Origin: Flaccisagitta enflata
Taxonomy: Eukaryota > Chaetognatha > Sagittoidea > Aphragmophora
DNA length: 64,000 bases
NCBI GenBank assembly: GCA_965153355.1
Contig: OZ231126.1
Span: forward strand, 77,376,001 to 77,440,000
Direction: 5' to 3'
Part shown: positions 1 to 24,516 of the stretch, in pieces
Numbering within the stretch: position 1 is the stretch's first letter
Layout of the letters: each line of letters starts with the position of its first letter
The notes under the pieces: model-generated
What the model saw: only the letters and a program-made list of their open reading frames with translations
Databases searched by the model: none
What the model was told of the DNA's origin: nothing
Translations under genes and position numbers: made by a program

Positions 1-49
1 TCATTCTTTCTTTTTACTTTCTTTCTCTCTTTGTTTCTTTCTCTTTTTT

Positions 50-134
<85 letters not shown>

Positions 135-332
135 TTTTTTCTATATATGATAGGTGGAGTATAAGTGTATACATCTGATTACCATACTTTGATTTGTTTG
201 ATTGGTGAATCTCTACAGCATATTTAAAAACTATAATCCATCATTGTTTGTTCTAATTTTCAACGTATATCTAAAACAATTTTCCAAATGAATGTCATAG
301 TGAAAATAATGAGGCAAAAAAAGTTTTTTTCA

Positions 333-427
<95 letters not shown>

Positions 428-570
428 ACACACACATACGCATTCACAATTTCCAGAATCGATAAATTGATGATATCGATATATTATTAAACAAATTGAT
501 GTATCTATCTCTTTCTTGTGTATAATTTTGAATAATGTTTGATCTACAATTAATGCCGCATCGTTCAACA

Positions 571-631
<61 letters not shown>
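1..631. repeat. Microsatellite block: (TTCT)n and (TC)n
   Basis: Three pure simple repeats are visible: a (TTCT)n tract at about 50-131, a (TC)n tract at about 335-421 and a second (TC)n tract at about 573-630. The second ends in a short CA-rich stretch. Open frames of Ser-Leu or Arg-Glu repeats here are translations of the microsatellites and not genes. Confidence 0.95.
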
Positions 632-633
<2 letters not shown>

Positions 634-1350
634 GTTATCACATCAAAATGATCATTTTTGCATAAGTCATAATTCTTCATACTGTCAATTCGTGATTCTG
701 GGAACTCTGTTTGGTTGTGACGGTGTCTCGATGTATGTCCCATGACGGCGTTTCAATGATATCTAGTTTGCATTGATGGCGTATTTGTGACGTCATTGAA
801 TGAAATTGGCGCCACGTGACATATTGGACTTTGTCGAGTCTGTCTGCATCTGGACTGAGATTCCCAAACCCAAAAAACAAAACAAAACAAAACAAACCAA
901 CTCCGATAACGATATTTCTGATGAAAGAAGGGACTCTGGACGACAGTCAACAAAAAAGTAAACAAAATACATTTTTTGTTTCCGCTTAATAGAACCACAT
1001 TGCTACCATACCGAATCATAGAAAAAGAAGGATCCGTACATATGTCTAAAATGTTTTTTTTTTTCTCTGTCTCTCTCTATCTTGCGTGTTTTCATGTGCT
1101 GAATCGCATTGAAAGCAACACGCCAGCACCTTCAGTGAGACGAAACACAAACAGTCGCAAATAAACACACACACACACACACACACATATTCGTTGGGTT
1201 TTTTTTCTGCAGTCTGTTATCACCCCAGCTCCTCTACATCTCCTTCCCCCAACCCCTCTCTGATCGCCCATCCAGTCTCTCTCACTTCTACCTTTTACAA
1301 AACAAACAAACAAACAAACAAACAAAAAAACAAGAACAAATCCCACCCAA
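632..1350. other. No gene seen; short simple repeats
   Basis: AT-rich sequence with a short (CAAAA)n stretch near 872-895, a (CA)n tract at 1166-1187 and a (CAAA)n tract near 1301-1325. I see no splice-bounded coding segment. Confidence 0.6.
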
Positions 1351-1520
1351 ACCGCCTGTTTGAGGGCGCCAGGGGTCGTCGCGTTCCGACGGGGTCACCC
1401 TCCAACCCCCGGCCTCACCCCAGGGGCGACTAGAAACACATCCGAGGTTACGGGGGATCATTTGGGGGTTCCACTCTCTCAAGACGCGACCCACCCTCGG
1501 CAGTCCCGTGTGAAGCTTGG
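1350..1520. other. GC-rich island in AT-rich DNA
   Basis: About 170 bp of GC-rich sequence with many CpGs stands out sharply from its AT-rich surroundings. It is open in more than one frame but shows no recognisable protein and no clear splice sites. It may be a fragment of a dispersed repeat; no second copy is present in this window. Confidence 0.4.
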
Positions 1521-1848
1521 CCTAATTCTAATTCAATTGATTATACTGTTCAACAATTATTATACTTGTTTTAATATTATATTGATAGTAATAATACTGT
1601 AATACATTTTTTTATTATATGACTTGATGAGACCTTATCTCTCTTTCTCTCTCTCTGTCTCTCTCGATATAGCAACAACTTTTTTCTGGCTTCAAAAACA
1701 TTCTGTTAAATTTGAACGATTCCAAAAAAAAAAATCACAAAAATCATACACGAAAATTTTTTTTCGAAAACTGAAACAATCGATGGAACAATCTCTCGCG
1801 TTAATCTTTTTTTTTTTCCTTCAAATTGCGTTTCCGCCATTCATATCC

Positions 1849-1897
<49 letters not shown>

Positions 1898-4800
1898 CTT
1901 GGAAATATCTGATTCTTTTTTCTGTTTTTCCATAAATCTGCAATACTTGTTGTTCACAAGCACGGAGCTGTTGTCATAGAAGTTTTACAAAATGAAAAAA
2001 GGGTTTAGATATTAATTGGATTTTTTTTTCGTCTGCTCTTGGAAGGTCTCGCAATCTTAAACCGTGCTACAGATGTGTGCGAATTGTTACTTATTAAATG
2101 CGATTCTTTCCAGGCGGCGTTAAAATGTAAGTGAAGGTACCAGAAATAATTGAATAATATTGATTTTGAGACGTTCTATAATAATCGGAAAATGCGCTCG
2201 TGCGAGTGTCGCTCAAGAGATATAATATCGAATTTGTTTTTGTCAGTCTTTCACACAGAAACCTTCCGCTCATGAGTCATGACCTTAACGACAAGGACAC
2301 CTGTGAGAGAGAGAGAGAGTGATCTTTCTCCCTCTTTCTCTCTTTCTCTGTCAATCTTTCTTTCTCTCAGTCTCAGCTCTGTTATATCCGAACGGGTGTT
2401 CTCCCTGTATTAATACAAAAACAAAACAACATATTAGAGTTTTTTTGAGTATGTAAACCGTTTTTGCATACATACCAAGAATCTCTAATTGCAGTCAATC
2501 TCTTTATCTGTCTGGTGATTTTTATTTTACCCGAAAATGCGAGTAGGGTATTGTTTCTTCATTCAACCCGAAAGTGGTTCGTTTATAGGCTTGAACACTT
2601 TGCATAGCTTGTGACTTTCTAAGAGTCAGTTTCATTCTTTATTCCATATCTTAAGGCTTGAAAAAAAAACTGAAAACTGAAACCGCCCATGGTTCTTGAC
2701 TTTATAATTATATCATTTCTTTTTTTACATTTTTTTCTCTATTCAATCGAGAAGCTTGTTGTAGAGAGAGAGAAACAGGTAAGAAACGTGCCAGGGCATA
2801 CTTGAAAAAATCAACTACAACAACCACAACAACAACAATAAAAACAACCAAAACAACAACAAAAGATTTGAGCTTGATGTCTTTTTTTAATTGAACGAAT
2901 CATGATTTCGCGTTATATTACAGATTCCTTTTTCTTCCCGTTTTAATATTTGACACTGTGACGTTAATTGTTACAGATGAAATACAATCATACACCGTTA
3001 ATCATTTTTTATTTTTCGCTCTCTTTTTCTTGGAAAAATATCCACGTGCGTGATCATCGCTGATGGAAACATTCACTGTACGGTTTTGAATTATTATTAC
3101 TAGTATTCCAAAGATCCCGACTTGGCGGAAGAATACACACGCGCCACAGTTGGGCGCACAAAATAATCCTGTTACGTATTCATCCGCGAGGGTCTCGGAT
3201 CTTTGTGGTATATTTCGGTGCTTATCGGTTTTTTTTCAAATCTCAATCGCACGGTTTTTTTTAATTCCTAATTTTCTCATCCAAAAACTTAGTCAGGATG
3301 CAGCTTGAGGGTCTGTTTTTAGTTTTCGTTGAATTTTTACACTGACTGTTATTCCATAGTTTTTTTCTCTTTTTTGATCCGCCAATAAAAACCAAGAGCC
3401 GCCTCGCCAACACCACATCTCTTTTCTCTCGCGCATTTAGTTTGTTGTTGGAGATTTTTTAACAAAGTGGCTACATTTACTTTGTTCCTAACTAAATGCG
3501 TGAGATCTCGAAAAGAGATCCACAACTGCTACTATTTTTTCAATAAAAGAAAACAGCTATTTCATACTACGAATACCTCAAAAAAACAAAAGAAAAACAA
3601 CTGATTTCATTACAAAAAAAATTGCTGTCAGATATAAACAGATAATTGCAAGTTGTTGCTTCTTTGAATTACCGAACGAATGTTTAAAGGATCCCTTCTT
3701 TTCTACAAAATAAATTCTGTTGTCCTCTGAAACCATTTCCATATTCCTATTCTTTAAGTAGTATAAAAGTACTTATTATCAAATATACAAAAGGCATTTT
3801 GTGTGTTTTTATTAGTTAACAAACGTCTAGATACCTTCCTTTTATGGGTTGCTGCCAAGAGTATCATTTTCATAGCAACTAAATTTCAAAATTTAACCTT
3901 CTGTTCATTCTTTCAGTAACCTTTGAAACACTTATGGTTTTAAAAGATGTTTTCATTCTGACAGAAGATATTTGGTAAACAGTTAAATTGGAAATTGGTC
4001 TAGAAGAATTTGTTTCTGAAAAAAGGGGGAAATCCCCTTTAACCCTTTTCTGTCTGATTGATTGTTTGAATCAATCAATCAATCATTCAATCCTCATGAA
4101 TGATGCAGGAGCCAAAAAAAATTGTGAACCCAAAGATTTCTGTCGTCCACCCAATTGACTGCTTTGCTCTTGAACCCTAACATCCGCGATTCCTCGTGAT
4201 TGTTAGTAAAATTCTCTGATTCTGAACTATAAACAAAACGTAGTATGAGAAATACATCTCTCTCTCTAACCTATCTTTTAAGTGTGTTCTGATACAACGC
4301 CATGCTTTACATGTGCATTTCATTTATTTGGATAAAAATATTGAGAGGAAGAAGAAGAAGAAGAAGTTAAAAAAAACGGAAGAATCAAGTTCAGATATCA
4401 GCATGCACTTAAACCATGTATTATCATGATTGTCTTTTTCGATTGATATTGTGATGGAAACCCTTTCTACCCTGCAACTGCACTTTTCTTGGCATAACCC
4501 TATAAGAGTCAATCCCCCTTTATTCTTTCAGCTATCCTTCAACACTGTTAGATTATTTCCAAGACCGTAATTCTCCCATGTTAAAATACTTAATGAACAT
4601 CTTTCTGTGTTTAAAAAGGAAAAAAAGTCTCATACTCCTATTCATTCATTCTAGTATATAAGAACTGACAGTTATATAGACATAAAACAGATATGGGAGA
4701 ATTGGAACCCTTGCTAATAATCTATGTCTTATCTCTTTCATCAAGTTATCTTTTGTTGAACAAAAAAATGTTGTTGCCAGAATTCATTTTGATTAATAAA

Positions 4801-6313
4801 GCATGCCCCATTTTTTAGTTATGTTCAACTGATTTTCATTTTTAAGTTTACATAATTTGGCGGTTATTCATACAAAAAATCTAGTGGTTTTTAAACAATT
4901 GACTGATAATTCAGCAAAAGTAAATTTTTTCGAGAAATGGTTTCAAACCTTTTGAAGGGTTTACGGTAGGGAAAAAATTGCACATACCAATATGCAGCTA
5001 ATTTCAGCCACGATGTTACAAAGAAAATATAAAAAAAATTCCAGTCACTCTCCTTTCATCGTCTGAGGTGAATAAGGAATCGATGCATTTCATTTTTTTT
5101 GTTCTGGGCAACAATGGGAAATTTTCGGAAATGGCGTTTTTGCTTTGATTTTATGTGAGAAAACAAAACAAATAAAAGACTTGTGAAAGCTTGTAAACAA
5201 CAAAGGATCGGTATCTTCCACTTACGTGAAAAATAAAACTGACGTGATCGTCCATGCATGGACCAAAGTGTTTTGTTTTCCTCATTCCTGAATGACGAAA
5301 CTGACGTTACGACTTAAAACAGGAAAAAACACTCGATTATGTACCAAAAAAAATCTTTTACTTTATCGCAGTTACCGTCATTACTACAATACGATCTTGG
5401 TAATAATAGATAACATATTTCTCTCGTAATTGTTAATTTTTTTCCTTTTCTTTTTAGAGCTAGAAATTTTCTCTGAACGGCCGATGTATTGATTATTTTC
5501 TTTCCTCCGCTTTCTCTGATTTGAAAGTCTTTCCTTTTTGGTTTTTATCGTTGCATTTTTTTTCATATTTTTTTTCAATGACCCATTTCATTCTTATATC
5601 TCATCTCGCTCCCCTCATTTCCATTAATACCGATTGATGATTTTTTCCCATAAATGAGGACATTGATTTTTTTCCTGATCTCCCTTTAGAGAAAAAACTC
5701 CAGTTTTGTTTGTTCATCTAAAAAATGGCAATTGGAAAAAATATCATTTGTATACCTACATCACATACGGATTATCTTTTTATTGATAAATGACGATACG
5801 AAAATCAATTTTTAGTCTCTTTTTCTATCGCGAAATTGTTTAGAGTTAGCATGATTATTTTTCACTTTTTTCTTCCTTTGAGATTAAATGGATTAAGACG
5901 TACTTTTTTTAAAATCGTCTTTTCTCCAAAAATAATGAATCAGTCAGTGCCATTGTTGAAAATGTGATCAACTTTATACACATATATAAATGCTTACAAA
6001 AATAAAATATTTAAAAAACTAGGACGAACCACATGAAAAAATCGTGGAATTCTTCCATCTTCCTCGAAGTCATGTTTATTTTTAGGTCAATACAAGAAAA
6101 AATTTCTCATGATTTCTTTTTATCATTTTATTTCATAAAAAAAACCTTTTTTTTCCTCGAGATTGGATATACTTCAACATATGACTTATGAGGCGCGTAA
6201 GATAAAAAGATTATCTTCTCCTTCTCTCCCCCTTCCCTTCCTTGTAAATGTCATTTGACTGTCTTTTATTTTTTTTTCTTTTAAAAAATATCGTTTACTC
6301 TCTGCCATCTCTC

Positions 6314-6346
<33 letters not shown>

Positions 6347-7330
6347 TCATTATTGTTGCATTGACGTCATCATCACAGTTTTCGTTCACTGTTTGTTTCA
6401 TTGTTTGTTTATTGCCATGTGACGATTCGTTTATCGCATTTAGATGTAGTATGCTTTGATGCCTCTTTATTATTATGACAATAAATATTATGTAAGATAA
6501 ACTCTCGGCATTCTTGCGTCATATATGCTTGGTTGGTGGTCGCTTATCAGCCAGAGTAGCCAAAAGGTAAAAAGCTAGACGAAGTAAGAGGCATTGGATT
6601 GATGGATTTATCGGAATTATGACGGGTTCAACTATCGCCAACTATAGTTATGATACCAAATACTTTTACAGTCTATTCATTAGAGGAACTAAGTTAGACC
6701 CCAATACTATGCTCTCATCAGAAACCTTGAATATTCAGATCCAGTGAAAATTGCAAAAATTTTAAAAAATCATAGCTCCAAAATTATCAATTGCACAGAA
6801 TTCTGCTTGGCGTTATCTGTAAGAGTAGAATTAGCTCTTTCTAAGCTGTTAATTTCATGCTTAAGCTCGTTCGGCCCAAAAAAAAGCATCAACTTTCCCA
6901 AAAGACTGACGAGAAAAAGGAAAAACCAAATTGCTCCGCAGGTCTCAAAAAGTCGAAGGTATTCTTCGACTTTTTTCCTAATGGCATGTCATTGTGTCCA
7001 TCCATTGCATATTTTAGACGAAAATTTCAATGCCGATTTGAAAACAAGTCCGGACGCTTCGTTACCCAGTAGGGATAGTTCTGCTCCTAACTACGCTGCA
7101 CCCCCATGCGAGATGCGACTGGGTATTTTACCTCTTTGGGACATGTTTTGCTCTTTGTTGTCTGGACCTGTCATTGTGAACTAATGAATTCGCATGCGGG
7201 GAATATTAAGTCATTAATAATCCGCAGGATACATTAAGTTATTAGTAATCAGTCTTTTTTTAAACTTTAAAGCTACGACATGCGGGCGACTCTCTCGAAT
7301 CTTCTGTGTTTCATCGGCAGTTGAAATAGT
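1521..7330. other. Long AT-rich stretch without a supportable gene
   Basis: No coding exon could be supported. It holds (TC)n tracts at about 1853-1891 and 6308-6343, a (CAA)n-like stretch near 2818-2863, poly-A and poly-T runs, and a GAA run near 4348-4366. The longest open frame (6744-7184, + strand) looks like chance: no domain, no hydrophobic pattern and no flanking splice signals. The stretch immediately before 7397 probably contains the 5' UTR of the XKR-like gene. Confidence 0.6.
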
Positions 7331-7396
7331 GAGAAGGACAGATTAAAAACCTGAACGCTGACTGATTTCAAGAAGGAGACAAAATCAAAGTGCAAA

Positions 7397-19446
<12,050 letters not shown>

Positions 19447-19449
19447 GTA

Positions 19450-19985
19450 CAGTAGATTTCGTCCAGACTTTAGATGAAGGGGACAAGTACAATTGGAAGA
19501 GAAATGAAGCCGGGGCATTGATATTTGAAATACAAACTAAAAAAAATGAATTATTGCCCATGATGGTCGGTTGCCATAGAAAAACATTTTCATGTATTCA
19601 TGTATTCTCGCTAGAATATCAGTATTTTGAGAGATTTTTTAAGGGAACATTGCTTAAAATAAAATCTATTACTATTTTCCCACAATATGTTCTGTAAAAA
19701 TATCGTTTTTTTGGTTGTTGCTATGGTGCGTATCCATATGGGACAACCCTGTGATTCTTCCTAGCAACTGCTAAACAAGCTAAATTCTGTACATATTATA
19801 CAAAAGTTGTTGCAAATTTGATTTTAAGCAATGTTCTTTCAAAAAATCTCTCAAAATATTGATATTTTAGCAAGAATACATGGAAATGTGTTTCCAGGAT
19901 AACTATCAATGAGAATTAAGCATGCTTTGATTCATCTTTTCACAATGCATGCCCCCGTGGTCTCAAGTCTAGACGTGATCTACTG
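19450..19985. mobile_element. CAGTAGAT MITE inserted at the XKR exon 6 donor
   Basis: It starts CAGTAGATTTCGTCCAGACT at 19450 and ends with the complement, AGTCTAGACGTGATCTACTG, at 19985. It is flanked by TA on both sides (19448-19449 and 19986-19987), as expected for Tc1/mariner-type insertion. Much of the 536-bp interior is also self-complementary. The left TA is the TA of the GTA at the splice donor, so the exon 6 boundary is only three bases from the element. Confidence 0.85.
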
Positions 19986-20043
19986 TAAATCCTCATTTTA
20001 GTAATCCGTCTCTAGCCGCGGACTAGAGACTCAATGAGCTCTG

Positions 20044-20054
20044 TGTGTGTGTGG

Positions 20055-20136
<82 letters not shown>

Positions 20137-20140
20137 GGGT
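20044..20140. repeat. (TG)n plus (TCTG)n microsatellite
   Basis: A (TG)n tract at about 20044-20094 is followed by (TCTG)n to about 20138 and a G-rich stretch. Confidence 0.95.
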
Positions 20141-20589
20141 GTGTGTGGGGGGGGAATGGAGCGAGGAGGTCGTAAGCGCCTGTCCAGGACCGGGGCTTGA
20201 TAGCTAAATGTTAACGGGGCATATCGCCTAGAAACTCTGCGGTAATAGCTAACATCTATTTACTAATCATAGTCCCGTCATTGTATTGCTAGAGGCATCG
20301 CTTCTCGGCAGCAGCGTAAAAAGTAGAACAAATTCCTGTAACAATAGCGGAGTGGATAGATGAACGCACAGATGCCTACAGATGGTCAGATATTACGGTG
20401 ATCTCAATGCAATGGCTACACTCCTTTTCATCGCACAAAAGCGATTGTACTTGCAAATCTGGGGCAGGAGTTAGTAAACAGATGTCACATTCAACAAAAA
20501 CTTTAGTAAAATCCCGCTTCAATGGATTTCAAGGGATGGATATCTGTTATAGCTAGTACAGAAAATAAGAAAATAGGCTGAAGGGACAA

Positions 20590-20797
20590 ACAAGGCTGTA
20601 TACACGGCTGCCCCAGTCGCGTGCGGGTGGGCAGGGGCTGTATTTTAGATTGCCAAATCATTTGGGCAGGAGCAGTGAGGCCAAACACCGCAAAAAAAAA
20701 ACAAAAAAAAGTAAAGTGTGACGGACCGATGGACGAACCGATGGACAAATGGACCGACAAAGTGGGTTGTAGAGTCGCGTAGCACGCGACTAAAAAT
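20590..20797 (+). repeat. Hairpin-ended dispersed repeat, full-length copy
   Basis: Core CGTGCGGGTGGGCAGGGGC, an A-rich middle, GGACCGATGGACGAACC-type runs, GTGGGTTGTAGAG and then the perfect 7-bp hairpin AGTCGCGTAGCACGCGACT (20773-20791) followed by AAAAA. The copy at 49150-49325 matches it closely. Confidence 0.75.
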
Positions 20798-21437
20798 TAG
20801 TTCCTGTTGCAGGCATGACTCCGGTAAAAGCGCGGCCGTGGGAGATGGGTTCAACTGTATTGACTACTGATGGTACTATGACTAGTATTGGTACCGCTGT
20901 ACTACTGTAGTTTCTGTTCCATTTTGGCTCAACGGAATACTGTTGATCATAGGTTCAGCCAAAACTGTCTAGTACGAAATCGGATCAAATTCAACTCAAA
21001 CTCATGAACGAGGAGGCATTTCAGATCATTCTGGGACTCAAACAGCATGAGGACACCGAGGGACCCTGCAGTAACCAAGGTTTACTGCTTGTGAATGACT
21101 GACTGACTGACTGAATGAACGAAAAAATGCATGAACGAGTGCACGAATGAATGATTGATCGAATGAATGAATGAATGAATGAACAAGTGAATTTTTAAAT
21201 TTAGATGAAGCGTCATTTTCAATCACTCTTGGACTCAAAAAGCAAAAAGCCAGAAGGCTCTTAGCCGACGTTCGCTGTAAAGGAATGAGTGAATGAATTG
21301 ATAAAAGAATAAGTGAATGAATAATTGAATTAGTAAATTTGAATCAGGAGCCATTTCCGATCACTCTTGGTCTCAAAAAGCCAGAGGGCTCTAAGTCTTA
21401 GGGACCCAGACACCTACGTTCACTGTTAATCAAACCG
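20656..21437. repeat. Segment duplicated at 49186-49797
   Basis: From AATCATTTGGGCAGGAGC onward, this stretch and 49186-49797 align through the hairpin repeat and GCATGA...GGTACCGCTGTACTACTGTAG, then a tandem (TGAA)n-containing unit that repeats GGCTCTAAGCCTTAGGGACC and ACGTTCACTGTTAAT. Copy number of the inner units differs between the two places. Confidence 0.8.
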
Positions 21438-22731
21438 GTGGATTTGGATTTTTAGCCCAAATCCCTTAAGTAACATCTAATAATCATAACCCAAGTTCAG
21501 GATACCTTTGGAAAATTCATTTTTTGGATATATTGATGATAGATTTTGGGTTGTCAAGCTTCGAAAATCCATATTTGACAAGGTAGTGGTAAGTAAAAAG
21601 GGTAAATTGGTCATTTTGTAGGCAGTTCAGCCCAAAATTCCTTTTTTAGTCAAAGTACAATGTTCAAGGAGGATACACACCAAAAAATCATCGACGTGGT
21701 TACATTTTTACAACCAGAGGCAGCTTTGAAAATGCTCAAAATACCCCCCATGTTTCAGACTCAGCCTATTGTCTCCCTTCTTATAAGAGAATCTTGATAG
21801 TATCAAACCTGTATTTTTTGGATTGTTTGTTTATTTTTTGACTAGGTAAGCATGCTAACATGTAAACAAGTTAAAAATACCTTTAAAATATTCAAAGAAC
21901 CTAAAATTTGAGAAAATTCCAAATAAGGCTCACCTCCTCAATTTTGACCTTTCTCAAAAATAAGAGCAAAATAGGGGTTTTTTCAAGCTATTTTTGACCT
22001 GTTTGGGCCTTGCATGTCTAGCAAATGGCCCCAATCTTATTTTTTGAGCATTCTTAGCTTTTTCTCAATTTCTGATGGTTTCAGAACAGTTTTTCAAAAT
22101 ATGTATAGTGACCCCCTCTTAATAAGACAGGAGACAACGCCCCTCGCGACCTCTCACGCTGATAAGTTAGAACTAGGAAAACATAAGATCTTGTTCTGAG
22201 CCTAGAGGTTGAGTAGGGTACTTTTGAGTCGGTCTGTTGAAGTGCTGATGAGTGTGGATTGAAATAGTTTTTGACCTTCAGATTAGCAGAATTTTGACTG
22301 CAAAAAACTCAAATTGAAGTAATATACGATATTTATGCAAATTACCAAAAGTAGTTGGAGTTGGCTTGTACAATATCAGAAAAAATGAAACTGTGGATTT
22401 GGATTTTATTCCAAATCCCTTAAGTAACATCTAATACATAACCCAAGTTCAGGATACCTTTGGAAAATTCATTTTTTGGATATATTGATGATAGATTTTG
22501 GGTTGTCAAGCTTCAAAAATCCATATTTGACAAGGTAGTGCTAGGTAAAAGGGGTAAATTGGTCATTTTGTAGGCAGTTCAGCCCAAAATTCCTTTTTTT
22601 AGTCAAAGTACAATGTTCAAGGAGGATGCACACCAAAATCATCGACGTGGTTAGAGTGGCTTTTACAATCAGAGGCTTGAAAAATGCCTCAAAATACCTT
22701 TTGTTGTTTCAGACTCAGCCTATTGCTCCTC
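21438..22731. repeat. Pair of about 340-bp direct repeats around a 600-bp centre
   Basis: About 21438-21775 and 22388-22727 are near-identical. Both contain GGATTTGGATTTT, AAATCCCTTAAGTAACATCT, TTGGATATATTGATGATAGA and TCAGACTCAGCCTATTG. Their spacing resembles a small non-coding LTR-type (TRIM-like) element, but TG/CA ends and a target duplication are not evident. No ORF of note between them. Confidence 0.6.
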
Positions 22732-24112
22732 TGCTTAAAAACGTTGGGTGTTTTAAAGAATGAAAAGACTAACAACAAAAGCGATACTAGCGCCCTCATG
22801 CGGAGCCTAACGGGGTAACGTTTCTGCGCAACTAATAATTCGACAAAAGAGCAATAAGCGAGCAAAAAACGAATACGGCGTCACGGGATTTTCAGTTCGC
22901 TCGAGTTTCTTCACCCCTCCCCTACCCACAGGATCGAGGTCCTCCGATGATCGTTTGAGATAGAGAGAAAGTTAGTGTTTCTTGATTGGTTGAAAAGAAT
23001 GTTATTGTTCCAACGTGATTCGTTGTATTCTCAAAACCCGGATGTAATGGAACGATGATGACGTAGAGGTGGAATGAATGGGTGAATGACAGATTTGTAT
23101 AGATTTATCGGCCAAAATGGAAGTATGTTTTCAGATGTTGATTTAGCGTCTAACTTTCATTACTGACTCGCGTGAGCGTGGCAAGATATCGAACTAAGCT
23201 TAAATGGCCTGCCACGCGGAATTTTATTTATGCACTTTCGTGAAATGAAGGACTGATTGAGTGTTTTATCGGCGCGCCATGACATCCGTCGTTGCGTTAG
23301 TTAGTCGTAGTAGTACAATCATCCGTCGAAATGAAATTAGAGTGGATCCAAAGTGAAGACTCGACGATAATTCACCGTCTGTGATGGAAAAAGATGCCCA
23401 TCCCTTCATTTCATGTTTCATTCAAACATTAATCCTTACACTTAACACACTCACGCAATCAAAATTTCAAATTGAAACCTCAACACCTTAGCTATTTCTT
23501 TCAGAGCCTGTTCTCCAGCGAGGGATCAGCGTTGCAGAGTAGATCCTGCCCAAAACCCAGTGGGCATAGTAAACAGGATCTAGACTGGCCGCCCATGAAG
23601 ATTGCTCTTCATGCCCTATAATCTCCGGCTCGTATCTGGAACAATAAATACAAATCTGATTAAACATTTTCTCCAAACATTTCCAAAACTCAATGACAAT
23701 CACTCAACCACTTCAATAAATCAATCGTCATTCCATTCGCTTTAGTGTATGAGAATGTTGTTTTGAATTTTAAATGCACGATTTGAAGTCTTGTTGGATT
23801 AGGTTTAGTTTAGCCAGTCTAATTATCGCCTTTATCAACTAGACAGCTAGATTTTGAAATTTAGGCAATGTTAATCAAATGGAGCTCAGCCGCCGCGTGA
23901 TGGATTCGGGAAGCATCGATGTCGGCATCCACGAAGGTCGGACTGCACGAGCGAGCCACGCAGTATTGGAGAGATCTCCTCTTCGCGATGAAGCACGGAA
24001 CCACCGGCGTTTTCGCCAGCCCTTTGGTCGCGACGACTCTGATGGTCGGAATGTCGAAAAATCGACGAAATAAGCCGGATAGGACAACCGGGACGTGATT
24101 GACGATGGTGAC
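22732..24112 (-). mobile_element. Truncated copy of the 13.8 kb LTR retrotransposon
   Basis: It matches 35880-37290 almost base for base: the last part of an LTR (22732-22913), the polypurine tract CCCCTCCCCTACCC (complement), the 3' untranslated stretch and the 3' end of the large accessory ORF. Homology stops abruptly at GATGGTGAC (24112). The accessory frame is cut off, so this is a dead fragment. It shows that the family is multicopy. Confidence 0.85.
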
Positions 24113-24516
24113 TTCTCCAAACGCTCTCGATTCGTCGTCACGAGCCCAATTATGGTTTCTCCCATCTCAAATCCCGTCGTCTCCACTTTCCCCATCTGCG
24201 TTTCCTACTTCCCCTTCATCTGCGCTTCCTACTTCGCCGTCATCTGCGCTTCCTACTTCGCCTCCTCCCGATCCCAATGATTCCTCCTTATCTCCATCAT
24301 GCGATCGATCGTTGCCTCCAACGACGTCGTCGTCGTTGACCCACTCCTCTCGTCAAGAGAATCCTCCTCTGCCTCTTTCCGTCGCTGCTTCCTCCTCATT
24401 GGCTCCCCCAACTCCCCGTCGATTAAGATGCGAGTCTTTCCCATTCTCCATCACTTCCTTTCGATCTCCGTCTCCCGATTCTCCTTTGTCTTTCTCGCCG
24501 CCATTTAGTCCAGATT
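24113..24516 (+). CDS. Ser/Pro-rich open reading segment, doubtful
   Basis: An open frame on the plus strand (about 24099-24575) encodes a Ser/Pro-rich, low-complexity segment with repeats of SSALPTSPS. Codon choice resembles the Ser/Pro tail of the RNA-binding protein at 31825-32930. It begins where retrotransposon homology ends and runs straight into the 71-bp satellite. No ATG of its own, no domain and no convincing acceptor. It could be an exon of an unrecognised gene, or low-complexity DNA that happens to be open. Confidence 0.25.

Noticed and set aside
6744-7184. 146-codon frame upstream of the XKR-like gene
   Set aside because: No domain, no splice context, ordinary composition for AT-rich non-coding DNA; length is within chance in 64 kb.
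21438-22731. 340-bp direct repeats considered as LTRs of a second retrotransposon
   Set aside because: No convincing TG/CA ends, no primer-binding site, no PPT and no target duplication; kept only as a direct repeat pair.
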